This document shows positions 1 through 7,116 of a DNA stretch of 8,756 bases, in pieces (position 1 is the stretch's first letter; every line of letters starts with the position of its first letter). Source of the stretch: an uncultured Verrucomicrobiae bacterium (GTDB lineage Bacteria; Verrucomicrobiota; Verrucomicrobiia; Verrucomicrobiales; DEV007). Where the stretch lies: assembly GCA_937898895.1 (NCBI GenBank), contig CALDKL010000261.1, positions 1 through 8,756 of the forward strand, in the 5' to 3' direction. A program made the position numbers and the translations under genes. Under the pieces are notes generated by a model. It searched no databases. It was not told the origin of the DNA and saw only the letters and a list, made by a program, of their open reading frames with translations.

Positions 1-940
1 CGTTGCCGTGGCCGAAAATGTCTTTCAGCACCGCCGCGATGTTCTCGGCCTGGTTGCGACCGTTCGAGAAATCGCCGCCCGAGATCGCCTCGGGATGCAC
101 CACCTGGAAATAGAAGGCACAGGTCGTCTTTTCGCCGGTGCCTTCCGCTTTCGCGGCGCGCCCGCGCAGGGTCGGGAGCGAACCGCCGATGGCAGCGCCG
201 TAGAGTTCGTTGAGCAGGCCGAGGCCGTAGCCCTTGTGTCGGCCAAAGGGAAGGATCGCGACGACGGCAAAGGGATCGTCGGTGGGGTTGCCGTCCTTGT
301 CGATGCCGAAGGGCGACTCCAGCTTTTTGTTCTCGCGTTTGTATTGCTCGACCTTGCCCATGGCGATCTCCGAGGTGGCCCAGTCGATCACGACGGGATA
401 GCCGAGCGCATCCGTCGTCGGGAATCCCCAACTGTGCGGGTTGGTGCCCAGGGTAGGGAATTTTCCGCCGAAGGGCACCACCTCGGCGAGGGTCGAGGTG
501 CAGTTCGTATAGGCGATGTAGCCGCGTTTGGCTGCGTCCATGACGTAGCCTCCGCCCCAGAGGTAGTGAAAGGCATTGTCGATGGCCACGGTGCCGCTGC
601 CGTATTCTTCGGCGAGGCGGATGCAGGTCTCGATTGCTTCGCAGGCGACGGCCTGTCCCAATTTGCGATGGGCGTTCCAGATCTGGACGGCGGGAAAACG
701 GGTCTCGAGCATTTCGATTTGCGCCCCTGGGACACAGCCCCCGCTGCCACTGCCGAAAAGTTCGTCGAGATGGAGGGCCTTCAGCGCGTTGTGCGTGCGA
801 ATGCCGTGCCAGGAGGCTTCGCTGCACATGCGTGCCGCCGCTGCAGATTCGTCGGCGAGGAAATTGCGATGGCGATAGGCGGCCGCGACGAGATCTTCGT
901 GTTGTTCGCGGGAGACGACAAAATACGTGGGGGTGGACAT
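1..940 (-). CDS. Ldh_2-family (malate/L-lactate dehydrogenase type) oxidoreductase, C-terminus cut by window edge
   Basis: The reading frame opens at ATG 940 (MSTPTYFVVSREQ) and stays open to the left edge, giving 313 codons without a stop. It has the features of the malate/L-lactate dehydrogenase (Ldh_2) family, cytoplasmic NAD(P)H-dependent 2-oxoacid/2-hydroxyacid oxidoreductases unrelated to classical LDH/MDH. Visible landmarks are the N-terminal helical part ending in GIRTHN (His50, at the place of the SHG histidine usual in the family), the segment GSGTVAIDNAFHYLWGGGY, the glycine-rich stretch VVPFGGKFPTLGTNPHSWGFP, and FGRHKGYGLGLLNELYGAAIGG near residues 237-258. Members are usually about 330-360 residues, so only a short C-terminal tail is missing. 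The THN in place of SHG makes the substrate uncertain; malate, lactate, ureidoglycolate, sulfolactate or imino acids are all known in the family. It is separated from metG by 500 bp, so it is probably its own transcription unit. No Shine-Dalgarno sequence precedes the ATG. Confidence 0.88.
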   Translation of the reverse strand, partial: MSTPTYFVVSREQHEDLVAAAYRHRNFLADESAAAARMCSEASWHGIRTHNALKALHLDELFGSGSGGCVPGAQIEMLETRFPAVQIWNAHRKLGQAVACEAIETCIRLAEEYGSGTVAIDNAFHYLWGGGYVMDAAKRGYIAYTNCTSTLAEVVPFGGKFPTLGTNPHSWGFPTTDALGYPVVIDWATSEIAMGKVEQYKRENKKLESPFGIDKDGNPTDDPFAVVAILPFGRHKGYGLGLLNELYGAAIGGSLPTLRGRAAKAEGTGEKTTCAFYFQVVHPEAISGGDFSNGRNQAENIAAVLKDIFGHGN

Positions 941-1029
941 GAAGAAAGGTGATGGGAGCCGATTGATACGCGCCAGGAGGCGGTGGTCGTGAATGGAGTG
1001 GGAGGTTCGCCAAATCCCTGCACAAAATG

Positions 1030-1163
1030 GTTTTCACCTTTGCAAAGTCAGTTCGCTTTGCTCGGGTTGTTTTTTGGACTCATGGGTTCCTTTTCCCCCT
1101 TCCGCGTGGCTCGTCGGTCGCTGAGCTTGCTCAACTCCCTCCGCCCGCCGTGAAGGTGAAAAC
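1030..1163. repeat. 11-bp inverted repeat (GTTTTCACCTT / AAGGTGAAAAC), arms 112 bp apart
   Basis: GTTTTCACCTT at 1030-1040 is exactly complementary to AAGGTGAAAAC at 1153-1163. Just inside the left arm is a second small hairpin, GCAAAG (1042-1047) with CTTTGC (1056-1061), followed on the plus strand by a T-rich run near 1067-1075. No plus-strand gene ends here. The structure lies upstream of the minus-strand oxidoreductase start at 940, so it could be a protein-binding site or a leader-RNA element. Its function is unknown. Confidence 0.35.
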
Positions 1164-1311
1164 GATTCCTCACGAATCTTGCGCACGAATTTGGCTGGCC
1201 TCACCCTAGGTCGGGGAGTGGGGTGGCGCCAGCAGAAAATCGGTTCACACTCGCCCGCATTTCTCAGAGCGCTTCTGCTGCGACTGGCTGCGGCCCGTCC
1301 CCGCTTCGTTC

Positions 1312-1372
1312 CGGCCCGGATTTCCCTTGGACGGTCTGTTCTCAATTGCAGCCCGGCGGGAAATCCGGGCCG
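1312..1372. repeat. 15-bp perfect inverted repeat downstream of metG, possible 3'-end hairpin
   Basis: CGGCCCGGATTTCCC at 1312-1326 is perfectly complementary to GGGAAATCCGGGCCG at 1358-1372, leaving a 31-base loop. It lies 71 bases past the metG stop on the minus strand, so it would form a stable hairpin in the metG 3' untranslated RNA. Neither side carries a T-run, so it is not a textbook intrinsic terminator. It may protect the 3' end, act with Rho, or be a DNA-level palindrome. Confidence 0.45.
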
Positions 1373-1442
1373 CGCCTTGCGGGAACGGGTTCTCTCGGCA
1401 TCTCGCGACGAAAAAGGGGGGGCGAGAAATGCGGCCAGGCGC

Positions 1443-3509
1443 TCACCCGACCCGTTGCCCCGGCACCGCGCCTTCGTCGGGAGAGAGCAGATACAGATCG
1501 TCTCCGCCGGGTCCGGCGGCAACGATCATGCCTTCGCTGAGACCGAATTTCATCTGGCGGGGGGCGAGGTTCGCGACCATTACGACGAGCCTTCCGACGA
1601 GATCCGCCGGAGCATAGGCCGCCTTGATCCCCGCGAAGACATTCCGAGTTTCGGTGCCGCCGAGCCCCAGGGTGAGGCGCACCAGTTTCTTCGCCTCCGG
1701 CACCTCGTCGGCGGCGAGAATGCGGGCGACGCGGAGGTCGATTTTGAGAAACTCGTCAATCGTGATCTGAGGGGCGATCGGATTCGCGGCAAGCACCTCT
1801 CCGGAATCTGCCGCCGTCGGCGAAGGATGCGAAGCCCCGGCGGCTGCGGTCTCTGCTTCCGAGGGAGAGGGGGCGCTCCCTTCCTCGCGCGATTCGCGGA
1901 CCATCGATTCGACTTTCGCTGGATCCACCCGCTGCATCATGTGGGAGAATCTTGCGATGGGGCGTCCCGTCAGGGGAGTCTTCGCCTGATCCCAGCGCAC
2001 GATGGGATTGTCGAAGAGTTCACCTGTTTTCCGGGCCAGTTCCGGCAGGACAGGCGCGAGGTAGATGACGAGAGTGCGGAAGAGATTCAGCGCCACCGTG
2101 CAGACATCCTGCAACTCGCGGCTCCGGGCCGCATCCTTGCGCAGTGCCCAGGGCGCCTTTTCCTCGACATAGGGATTGGCCTGGTCGGCCAATTCCATGA
2201 TCATCCGCATCGCTTTGCCGAAATCGCCGTTTTCGTAGGCTTCGGCAATCTCTTCGCCGCGTTCGGCGAAGTGGACAAAGAGGCCCCCGTCCTCCGGATA
2301 CTCTGCCGAGAGGCCGAGCGTTTCGACAAACTTCGCAGTGCGGCTTGCCAGATTCACCACCTTGCCGACGAGGTCGCTGTTCACCCGGGCGACAAATTCG
2401 GCGAGATTCAGATCGAGATCCTCCACCCGCGAGGAGAGTTTCGTGGCGTAGTAATACCGCAGGTATTCCGGATCGAGATGCTCCAGGTATTTCGAGGCGC
2501 GGAGGAAGGTGCCGCGCGATTTCGACATCTTCTCGCCGTCCACCGTGAGAAACCCGTGGATATGCACCTGGGTCGGCAGGCGGAATCCCGCCGTCTTCAG
2601 CATGGCCGGCCAGAAGAGGGTGTGGAAATACTGAATGTCCTTCCCGATGAAATGATGGATCTCCGTCTTTTCACTCTTCCACCAGTCGTCCAGGGTTTCT
2701 CCCTGACATTGACACCATTCCGCCGTGGCGCCGATGTAGCCGATGGGAGCGTCGAACCACACATACCAGTAATTTCCGGGTGAGTCGGGGATCTCGAATC
2801 CGAAATACGGAGCGGGACGCGAGACATCCCAGTCGCGGAGCGGTTCGTTGAGGAAATAGTTTTTCAGGTAGTTCGCACATTCCGGCGGCACGGTGCCCGA
2901 CTGGGTCCATCCGGCGAGGAACTCGTGCATCCGCTCGATCCGCACGAAGAGATGCGTCGCCCTGCGGAGTTCCGGTCGCGTCCCCGAGAGCGTGCTCACC
3001 GGATCGACGAGATCGACGGGACTGTAGGCCGCCCCACAGCTCCCGCAGTTGTCGCCCGGCTGATCGTGCGAACCGCATTTCGGACAGGTCCCGCGCACGA
3101 AGCGATCCGCGAGGTAGGTGCCCTGCTCGGTGTCGAAAAGTTGGTCGATCTCCTCCTCCACGACCATGTCGGCTTTTCGCAGGGCCGCCCAGATCTCGTG
3201 GCAGACGGCCCGGCAGGCCTCGCTGTGGGTGCTGCCGTAGTGGTCGAATTCGATTCCGAAGCCCGCGAAGTCCCGTTGGTGGGCCTCGCTCATTTCCGCG
3301 ATGAGCGAGGCTTCGGAGCGGCCCTCGGCCCGGGCCCGGATCATGATGGCGGTGCCGTGGGTGTCGTCCGCACACACGTAGATCGCCCGGTGCCCGCGCA
3401 TCTTCTGGAACCGCACCCAGAGATCTGTCTGCAGGTATTCGACGAGATGGCCGAGGTGGATGGGGCCATTCGCATAGGGCAGGGCGGAGGTGACGAGGAG
3501 CTGGCGCAT
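1443..3509 (-). CDS. metG: Methionyl-tRNA synthetase (MetRS) with C-terminal tRNA-binding domain
   Basis: This class I aminoacyl-tRNA synthetase of 688 residues attaches methionine to tRNA-Met in the cytoplasm. The N-terminus MRQLLVTSALPYANGPIHLGHL is the canonical MetRS start, with the HIGH-type motif HLGH at 18-21. A zinc knuckle follows, Cys142-x2-Cys145-x9-Cys155-x2-Cys158, as in the E. coli-type enzyme. The second catalytic signature, KMSKS, is at 327-331, after HIHGFLTVDGE. The anticodon-binding helical domain covers roughly 370-530. A low-complexity Ser/Ala/Glu/Pro linker (about 540-580) leads to an OB-fold dimerisation/tRNA-binding domain at 582-688, with NVFAGIKAAY, MVANLAPRQMKFGLSEGM and AAGPGGDDLYLLSPDEG. 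The frame is open to an ATG at 3686, but the extra 59 residues are arginine/proline-rich and precede the conserved start, so 3509 is chosen. There is no Shine-Dalgarno; the leader is rich in C and T. The upstream gene ends 208 bp away. Confidence 0.98.
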   Translation of the reverse strand: MRQLLVTSALPYANGPIHLGHLVEYLQTDLWVRFQKMRGHRAIYVCADDTHGTAIMIRARAEGRSEASLIAEMSEAHQRDFAGFGIEFDHYGSTHSEACRAVCHEIWAALRKADMVVEEEIDQLFDTEQGTYLADRFVRGTCPKCGSHDQPGDNCGSCGAAYSPVDLVDPVSTLSGTRPELRRATHLFVRIERMHEFLAGWTQSGTVPPECANYLKNYFLNEPLRDWDVSRPAPYFGFEIPDSPGNYWYVWFDAPIGYIGATAEWCQCQGETLDDWWKSEKTEIHHFIGKDIQYFHTLFWPAMLKTAGFRLPTQVHIHGFLTVDGEKMSKSRGTFLRASKYLEHLDPEYLRYYYATKLSSRVEDLDLNLAEFVARVNSDLVGKVVNLASRTAKFVETLGLSAEYPEDGGLFVHFAERGEEIAEAYENGDFGKAMRMIMELADQANPYVEEKAPWALRKDAARSRELQDVCTVALNLFRTLVIYLAPVLPELARKTGELFDNPIVRWDQAKTPLTGRPIARFSHMMQRVDPAKVESMVRESREEGSAPSPSEAETAAAGASHPSPTAADSGEVLAANPIAPQITIDEFLKIDLRVARILAADEVPEAKKLVRLTLGLGGTETRNVFAGIKAAYAPADLVGRLVVMVANLAPRQMKFGLSEGMIVAAGPGGDDLYLLSPDEGAVPGQRVG

Positions 3510-3717
3510 GTCAGAGAAAACGGGGAGGCGGCAAGGGGAGGGGAATGTGAACGGGAAACGCGGGGCTGTCCACCGGGGAAGCGGGCAAGGCTGCCGCCAC
3601 AGGGGAAGAAAAAAACGGAGATCGCAACGGTATCGGGCCCACACCGGGTGCCTCACACCGGGTGCCGCGCACCGGGTGCCGCGCACCGGGACGAGGGTGC
3701 GCTCGTTGCGAGAGGCC
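3510..3717. other. Spacer between the family 4 glycosyltransferase gene and metG
   Basis: These 208 bases separate the glycosyltransferase stop from the metG start. They hold the 14-bp tandem repeat described separately and, nearer metG, a run of seven T on the minus strand (3609-3615), followed by a C/T-rich leader without a Shine-Dalgarno. The self-complementary repeats upstream of the T-run could help end the polysaccharide transcript, but no compact stem directly abuts the T-run. A metG promoter is expected here, yet I see no good -35/-10 pair. Confidence 0.45.
3642..3690. repeat. Tandem 14-bp repeat, 3.5 copies, upstream of metG
   Basis: Three full copies start at 3642 (CACCGGGTGCCTCA), 3656 and 3670 (both CACCGGGTGCCGCG), followed by a half copy CACCGGG at 3684-3690. 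On the minus strand each junction contains GGTGCGCGGCACC, which folds into a 5-bp stem with a 3-base loop, so the array makes a chain of small hairpins in any transcript reading from the glycosyltransferase gene into metG. A simple-sequence array like this can vary in copy number. Confidence 0.75.
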
Positions 3718-4845
3718 TCACCGATCCGGACGGACCAGGGACTCGAGCCGATCCGCGACGTGGGAGATGCCCCGTTGCCGGGTCTCCCTGACGCGGTGGC
3801 GAATCTGCTCCAGGTCAGTCGTCGGAGGACGGAGGGAGTGTTCGTGGGCCAGGTTTTGCAGGCATTGGCGGAGTGCCTCGCTTTCTCCGGGGGCGAAGGC
3901 GTGGTGGCCTTCTCGCCGGACTTGCGCCGCGATGCTTCCGGCGCTCGCTCCCACCCAGATCACGGGCCGACCGGAAAGCAGCGCCAGAGCCAGTTTGCTG
4001 GGCCATAGACAGCCGATGGTCTCCGGGCGTTGTGTCACCACGAGGGCATCCGCCGAGAGCAGGGATCCGAGCAGGTCCGTTTCCGGCGCATACTCCCGCC
4101 AGTGGCAGCGCCGCAATCCGAGAACCTCGGCATGGCGACGGGCCGCGTCGCGCTCCGGACCTCCGCCCTGGAAAACGAGGTCGATTTCCGCGCCCGCTTC
4201 CTCCAGTCCCTTCTGTGCCTCGAGCAGAGTGCGCCATTCGTGGGCGCGACCGAGGTTGCCCGAATAGAGCCAGACAAACGGAGCCTGCTCGGCTCGCGCG
4301 ACCTTTTCGGGAATCGTCACCTCCGGAGGCCAGGGGGGGATTGTCTCGACTCGGGCCCGTCTGGGTCCGATCCTTTCGGCCATGTCCGGATCGAGAGCGA
4401 TCACGAAGGCACAGGCGGAACAGACCCGCTCCATCGCCCGGGCCGTGATCCGGTGGAGGAGCGATCCGGCGCGCACCTCGCCGAGCGCGACGGCCACCTC
4501 CGGATACAGATCCATCGCCCAGTGAACCAGGCTCGCCCTGCCGTGGCGAAATGCCGCCGCCCTCACCGCGACGGGTAGCAGGGGAGGAGAGGACAGGCAG
4601 ACGAGGACATCGCAGCGCGGAGCGGTCACGGTTTTCCGCCACAGTCGCACCAGCGCGAGTCCTTCGCGCAGGGCACGGCTGCCGCAGAGGGTTTTTCCGC
4701 CCCGATACGCCGCCTGGTCACCGACGAACACGATCTCGTGACCACGTTTCCCCAACTCCTCCGCCACCTCGCCGAGCAAGCGCGCTGTCGGGGCCGGATC
4801 GGGGGGCAGGAATTGGTTTACCAATAGAAAACGAGCTGGTTTCAT
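3718..4845 (-). CDS. Family 4 (GT-B) glycosyltransferase, surface polysaccharide synthesis
   Basis: The 375-residue product looks like a GT4-type, two-Rossmann-domain glycosyltransferase that transfers a sugar from a nucleotide-sugar donor to a lipid-linked glycan at the cytoplasmic face of the membrane. The N-terminal domain starts FLLVNQFLPPDPAPTARLL, the typical acceptor-side opening, and carries HWAMDLYPE at 108-116, like the motif of WbuB/WcaI-type enzymes. The C-terminal donor domain begins near VWLYSGNLGRAHEW (191-204), followed by FQGGGPER (225-232), SADALVV and WPSKLALALLSGRPVIWVG (281-299), with the Pro-Ser-Lys of this subgroup. The second Glu of the EX7E motif is not obvious. The start at 4845 (MKPARFLLVN) places the Rossmann strand at residue 5; an in-frame ATG at 4905 would overlap the preceding gene and adds a non-conserved tail. 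The gene lies 49 bp after the EpsI-like gene, probably in the same operon. Donor and acceptor sugars cannot be read from the sequence. Confidence 0.9.
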   Translation of the reverse strand: MKPARFLLVNQFLPPDPAPTARLLGEVAEELGKRGHEIVFVGDQAAYRGGKTLCGSRALREGLALVRLWRKTVTAPRCDVLVCLSSPPLLPVAVRAAAFRHGRASLVHWAMDLYPEVAVALGEVRAGSLLHRITARAMERVCSACAFVIALDPDMAERIGPRRARVETIPPWPPEVTIPEKVARAEQAPFVWLYSGNLGRAHEWRTLLEAQKGLEEAGAEIDLVFQGGGPERDAARRHAEVLGLRRCHWREYAPETDLLGSLLSADALVVTQRPETIGCLWPSKLALALLSGRPVIWVGASAGSIAAQVRREGHHAFAPGESEALRQCLQNLAHEHSLRPPTTDLEQIRHRVRETRQRGISHVADRLESLVRPDR

Positions 4846-4894
4846 GAGGCCGGAGGGCCGAGGTCCGCCGACGGGAAAGGACCGGGCGACCACG

Positions 4895-5599
4895 CTATGG
4901 CGCAACGAGTTTCAGGCGGCTGACGAGGAGTTCCTCGTAGTTCGTCCAGGCCTCGTCGATGGAGTCGTAGCCGACCGCTCCGGCGAGGAGGATGCGGGCG
5001 GGGGGTTTGGGCTGTCCGGTAAGACCGATGAGGAATTTTTTGCTGCGGAGCATATAGGACATCTCGTAGGGATCGTAGGGCACGTCCTTCGGCAGCCAGG
5101 TCAGGCGGAAGATCCACATCGGCTGCGCCGAGAGAGGGGAGACAAACTCGAGCACGAGCACCTTGTGGGTGCGCCCCCCCACCGTGATGGAGCGGGCTGG
5201 GTGTTCCTGCTTCAGCACCGCGCCGGTCGCGCTCATGCAGGCCTCGGGGACGTGACCGAAGACATCGTGGATGAAGCGGGAGTTGCCCGGCGCGTATTCG
5301 AAATAGAAAAACTCCATCGTGCGGCGTTTTCCTTCCTGGACGAGTGGGAGAAAGACTCCGCATCGTCCTTTGGCGAAGGCGAGTTGCTCGACGGCACCGC
5401 CGAGGCGTTCGGGTTGCTCATGCAGTTCGTAGCCCGACTTCGCGTCGCGCAGGTTTTCGGGCAGGTCGAGTGCCAGCACCGGTTCCCTGGCCCAGCGCAG
5501 CCGTTCCGGGATCGTCCGGGCGTGGACGATCACCTCCACCACGATCAGAGCGATCGCGGCTCCCCACCAGAAACGTTTGGTATGTCCGGGCCTGGGCAT
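4895..5599 (-). CDS. EpsI/DUF3485-like exosortase-associated protein, single N-terminal membrane anchor
   Basis: The product is 234 residues. Residues 11-26 (WWGAAIALIVVEVIVH) form one hydrophobic segment after a short basic start, so it is probably anchored with the rest outside the cytoplasm. The central segment FIHDVFGHVPEACMSATG (109-126) resembles the His-x-Pro-Glu-x-Cys-x3-x-Gly motif of EpsI proteins (DUF3485), which accompany exosortases in exopolysaccharide loci. The preceding part (FFYFEYAPGNS) and the following one (VLVLEFVSPL, then MWIFRLTWLP) match the beta-rich layout of that family. EpsI proteins are known from exosortase gene clusters, but their biochemical role is not settled. 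The frame is open to an ATG at 5689, which would overlap the acetyltransferase gene by 17 bp; I prefer 5599 because the anchor then follows a short basic tail. No exosortase (EpsH/XrtA) is in the window, and the similarity is read by eye, so the family call is moderate. Confidence 0.6.
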   Translation of the reverse strand: MPRPGHTKRFWWGAAIALIVVEVIVHARTIPERLRWAREPVLALDLPENLRDAKSGYELHEQPERLGGAVEQLAFAKGRCGVFLPLVQEGKRRTMEFFYFEYAPGNSRFIHDVFGHVPEACMSATGAVLKQEHPARSITVGGRTHKVLVLEFVSPLSAQPMWIFRLTWLPKDVPYDPYEMSYMLRSKKFLIGLTGQPKPPARILLAGAVGYDSIDEAWTNYEELLVSRLKLVAP

Positions 5600-5672
5600 G
5601 TGGGGTTTGAGTACGCTTGCTTGGCTTGTGTTCGAACGGATGTGCGTTTTGCCAGAAAATCCGGAGCGCCGT

Positions 5673-6209
5673 TCACGTGGCGGGCACACCTTTCACCGTC
5701 GCACCGGCGGGAACATCGTTCACGACGACGGCACCGGCAAGGCATCGGCTTCCCGGGCCGAAGGTGACTCCTGGGCCGACAAAACTTTGTGCGCCGATCC
5801 AGCAGCCCTCGCCGAGGTGAATGGGGGCTGTGGTCAGATCAAAGGACGGGCGGGAGAAATCGTGCGATCCGGTGCAGAGAAACGCTCGCTGCGAGACACA
5901 GGTGTTTGCGCCGATGGTGATCGGAGCGAGGCTCAGGAGGAAGACCTCGTCCCCGATCCAGGCGTGATCTCCGATTTCGACGCGCCAGGGAAAGGTGATG
6001 TTCACCCGCGAACGGATTACGACCCCACGCCCGACCTTTGCACCAAAGACCCGTAGTGCGGATCTCTTCAGCGAAGAGGGCAGGGGAAACCCTGGCAGGA
6101 AGATGAGCGAACGGACGATCCACCAGAGGACTTCCCTGGTCCTCGATGCGCCGCGGGAGAAGGAAGCGTTGTCGAATTGGGAAAGGTCGATCATGGGGGA
6201 CGGGGGCAT
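5673..6209 (-). CDS. WcaF-like hexapeptide-repeat acetyltransferase
   Basis: This 178-residue protein has the layout of the colanic-acid-type acetyltransferases (WcaF/maltose O-acetyltransferase group), which transfer acetyl from acetyl-CoA to sugar hydroxyls of a polysaccharide. The N-terminus has MIDLSQFDNASFSRG, as in WcaF proteins, then a short hydrophobic helix near 28-40. A left-handed beta-helix of imperfect hexapeptides runs from about residue 56 (VFGAKVGRGVVIRSRVNI) to the end. His116 in TGSHDFS is the likely catalytic base, and VKGVPAT is the usual closing loop, although the final helix of many relatives is missing. The start ATG at 6209 overlaps the stop of the glycosyltransferase upstream (TAATG), suggesting translational coupling; an alternative ATG at 6194 would begin exactly at MIDLSQFDN. 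The tight packing places it in the same operon as its neighbours. Confidence 0.9.
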   Translation of the reverse strand: MPPSPMIDLSQFDNASFSRGASRTREVLWWIVRSLIFLPGFPLPSSLKRSALRVFGAKVGRGVVIRSRVNITFPWRVEIGDHAWIGDEVFLLSLAPITIGANTCVSQRAFLCTGSHDFSRPSFDLTTAPIHLGEGCWIGAQSFVGPGVTFGPGSRCLAGAVVVNDVPAGATVKGVPAT

Positions 6210-7054
6210 TATTTGGCAGAGGGCTCAGAATCCTGCTCCTTCGAAGAGCACTCCATCGCCGCAGAGGATCGCTTCGGTCCATCGTCGTCTCTTCGCTCGA
6301 GACGTTTTTCCAGCAATACGAGCGACAGCATCAGCTCTGCGAAGGTTCTCTGGAAAACGTAGAACCAGCCGGGCCAGCCGTCGAGGATCACTCCCTTGAC
6401 GAGCAGCGTGTAGACAAATGCTGCCGGAGCCGCCGGCCAGATCATCCGGCGAAGACGGTCGGCCATTCCACCGGGAGCGTCGTCGGCGAGCAGTTTTTCC
6501 GCTTCGAGCACTGCATACTTTCGCTGCGACTCGAACCAGCGGGAGAGCGGTTTTCGGTCGTCGTGGTCGATTCGGGATTTCAGTATTCCGACCGATCCAT
6601 CGACGTGAAGAAGCTGGGTGTGCCCGTCCGGATGATAACGGCAGTGGATTCGATTGAACAGAACGGCCCTCGGGGGATAGAGCGATCCGCGCAGGGGATG
6701 CCCGCTGATGAGAAAGCGAAACGGAGCAAACCAGGCGGAGTGTTTCGTCGCAGGGGCGATCGATTCCAGCTCCCGGACAAAATCCCCATTCAACACATAA
6801 TCCGCGTCGAGCGAGAGGATCCAGTCCGTCTCGGCGAGGGCGACGCCGTGATTCCATTGATGGGTGTGGTTGTCGAACGCTCGCAGATTGACCCTTACAT
6901 TTGTATATTCCGAACAGATTGCGAGGGTGTTGTCGGTGCTGCCGCTGTCGACCACCACGACCCGATCTGCCCAACCCAAGCCATCGAGGCAGCGCCGCAG
7001 ATTCGGTTCCTCATTCCAGGTCAGGACGACAGGGGTGATGGAGGAGAGATTCAT
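6209..7054 (-). CDS. Family 2 (GT-A) glycosyltransferase, WaaE/KdtX-like
   Basis: The 281-residue product begins MNLSSITPVVLTWNEEPNLRRCL, the classic TxNE opening of WaaE/KdtX-type family 2 glycosyltransferases. VVVVDSGSTDNT lies at 32-43 and the metal-binding DxD motif (SLDADYV, Asp83 and Asp85) follows WILSLDADY. A second conserved block is KYAVLEAEKLL (179-189). The C-terminus has two hydrophobic stretches (about 204-224 and 229-247) that should place it on the inner membrane. Family members add single sugars to lipopolysaccharide core or exopolysaccharide intermediates; the sugar here is unknown. The frame continues upstream to 7144, but those 30 residues run into the hairpin repeats, so the start at 7054 is chosen. 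It is the first gene of the polysaccharide block, with the repeat array only about 60 bp upstream. No convincing promoter or Shine-Dalgarno is seen before it. Confidence 0.93.
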   Translation of the reverse strand: MNLSSITPVVLTWNEEPNLRRCLDGLGWADRVVVVDSGSTDNTLAICSEYTNVRVNLRAFDNHTHQWNHGVALAETDWILSLDADYVLNGDFVRELESIAPATKHSAWFAPFRFLISGHPLRGSLYPPRAVLFNRIHCRYHPDGHTQLLHVDGSVGILKSRIDHDDRKPLSRWFESQRKYAVLEAEKLLADDAPGGMADRLRRMIWPAAPAAFVYTLLVKGVILDGWPGWFYVFQRTFAELMLSLVLLEKRLERRDDDGPKRSSAAMECSSKEQDSEPSAK

Positions 7055-7116
7055 TTTTGTTTCGGTCAGGATTTCCGATTCGAGGGGAATGTGCTGTCGA
7101 TGGCTCGGGGAGGGAG

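Larger units (their letters stand above)
941..1442. other. Intergenic region between the oxidoreductase gene and metG; no gene seen
   Basis: This 502-base stretch has only short or overlapping open frames with arginine/proline-rich translations and no family resemblance, so I see no gene. It holds two inverted repeats (listed separately) and should contain the promoter of the oxidoreductase gene and the 3' end of the metG transcript. I could not find a convincing -35/-10 pair reading toward 940, nor a stem followed by a T-run after the metG stop. Confidence 0.6.

Noticed and set aside
8..952. Plus-strand open frame of 314 codons
   Set aside because: It is opposite the oxidoreductase gene, whose minus-strand translation has clear family motifs; the plus-strand protein matches nothing I recognise.
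1042..1075. Intrinsic terminator on the plus strand (GCAAAG/CTTTGC hairpin then T-rich run)
   Set aside because: The stem is weak, the T-run does not directly follow it, and no plus-strand gene ends there.
1034..1522. Minus-strand open frame of 162 codons in the metG downstream gap
   Set aside because: It overlaps the metG end in another frame, has a low-complexity Arg/Pro/Ala translation and covers the 15-bp inverted repeat.
1179..2783. Plus-strand open frame of 534 codons
   Set aside because: It is antisense to metG, with its HLGH, Cys4 and KMSKS motifs; high GC makes such long shadow frames common.
3607..3690. Classical intrinsic terminator of the polysaccharide operon
   Set aside because: The T7 run at 3609-3615 is not directly preceded by a GC-rich stem; the repeat hairpins are about 27 or more bases away.
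2925..3791. Plus-strand open frame over the metG 5' end and the spacer
   Set aside because: Low-complexity, arginine/glycine-rich translation antisense to conserved MetRS sequence; crosses the 14-bp repeat.
4844..5767. Plus-strand open frame of 307 codons
   Set aside because: Antisense shadow of the EpsI-like gene; the minus-strand frame has the membrane anchor and HVPEAC segment.
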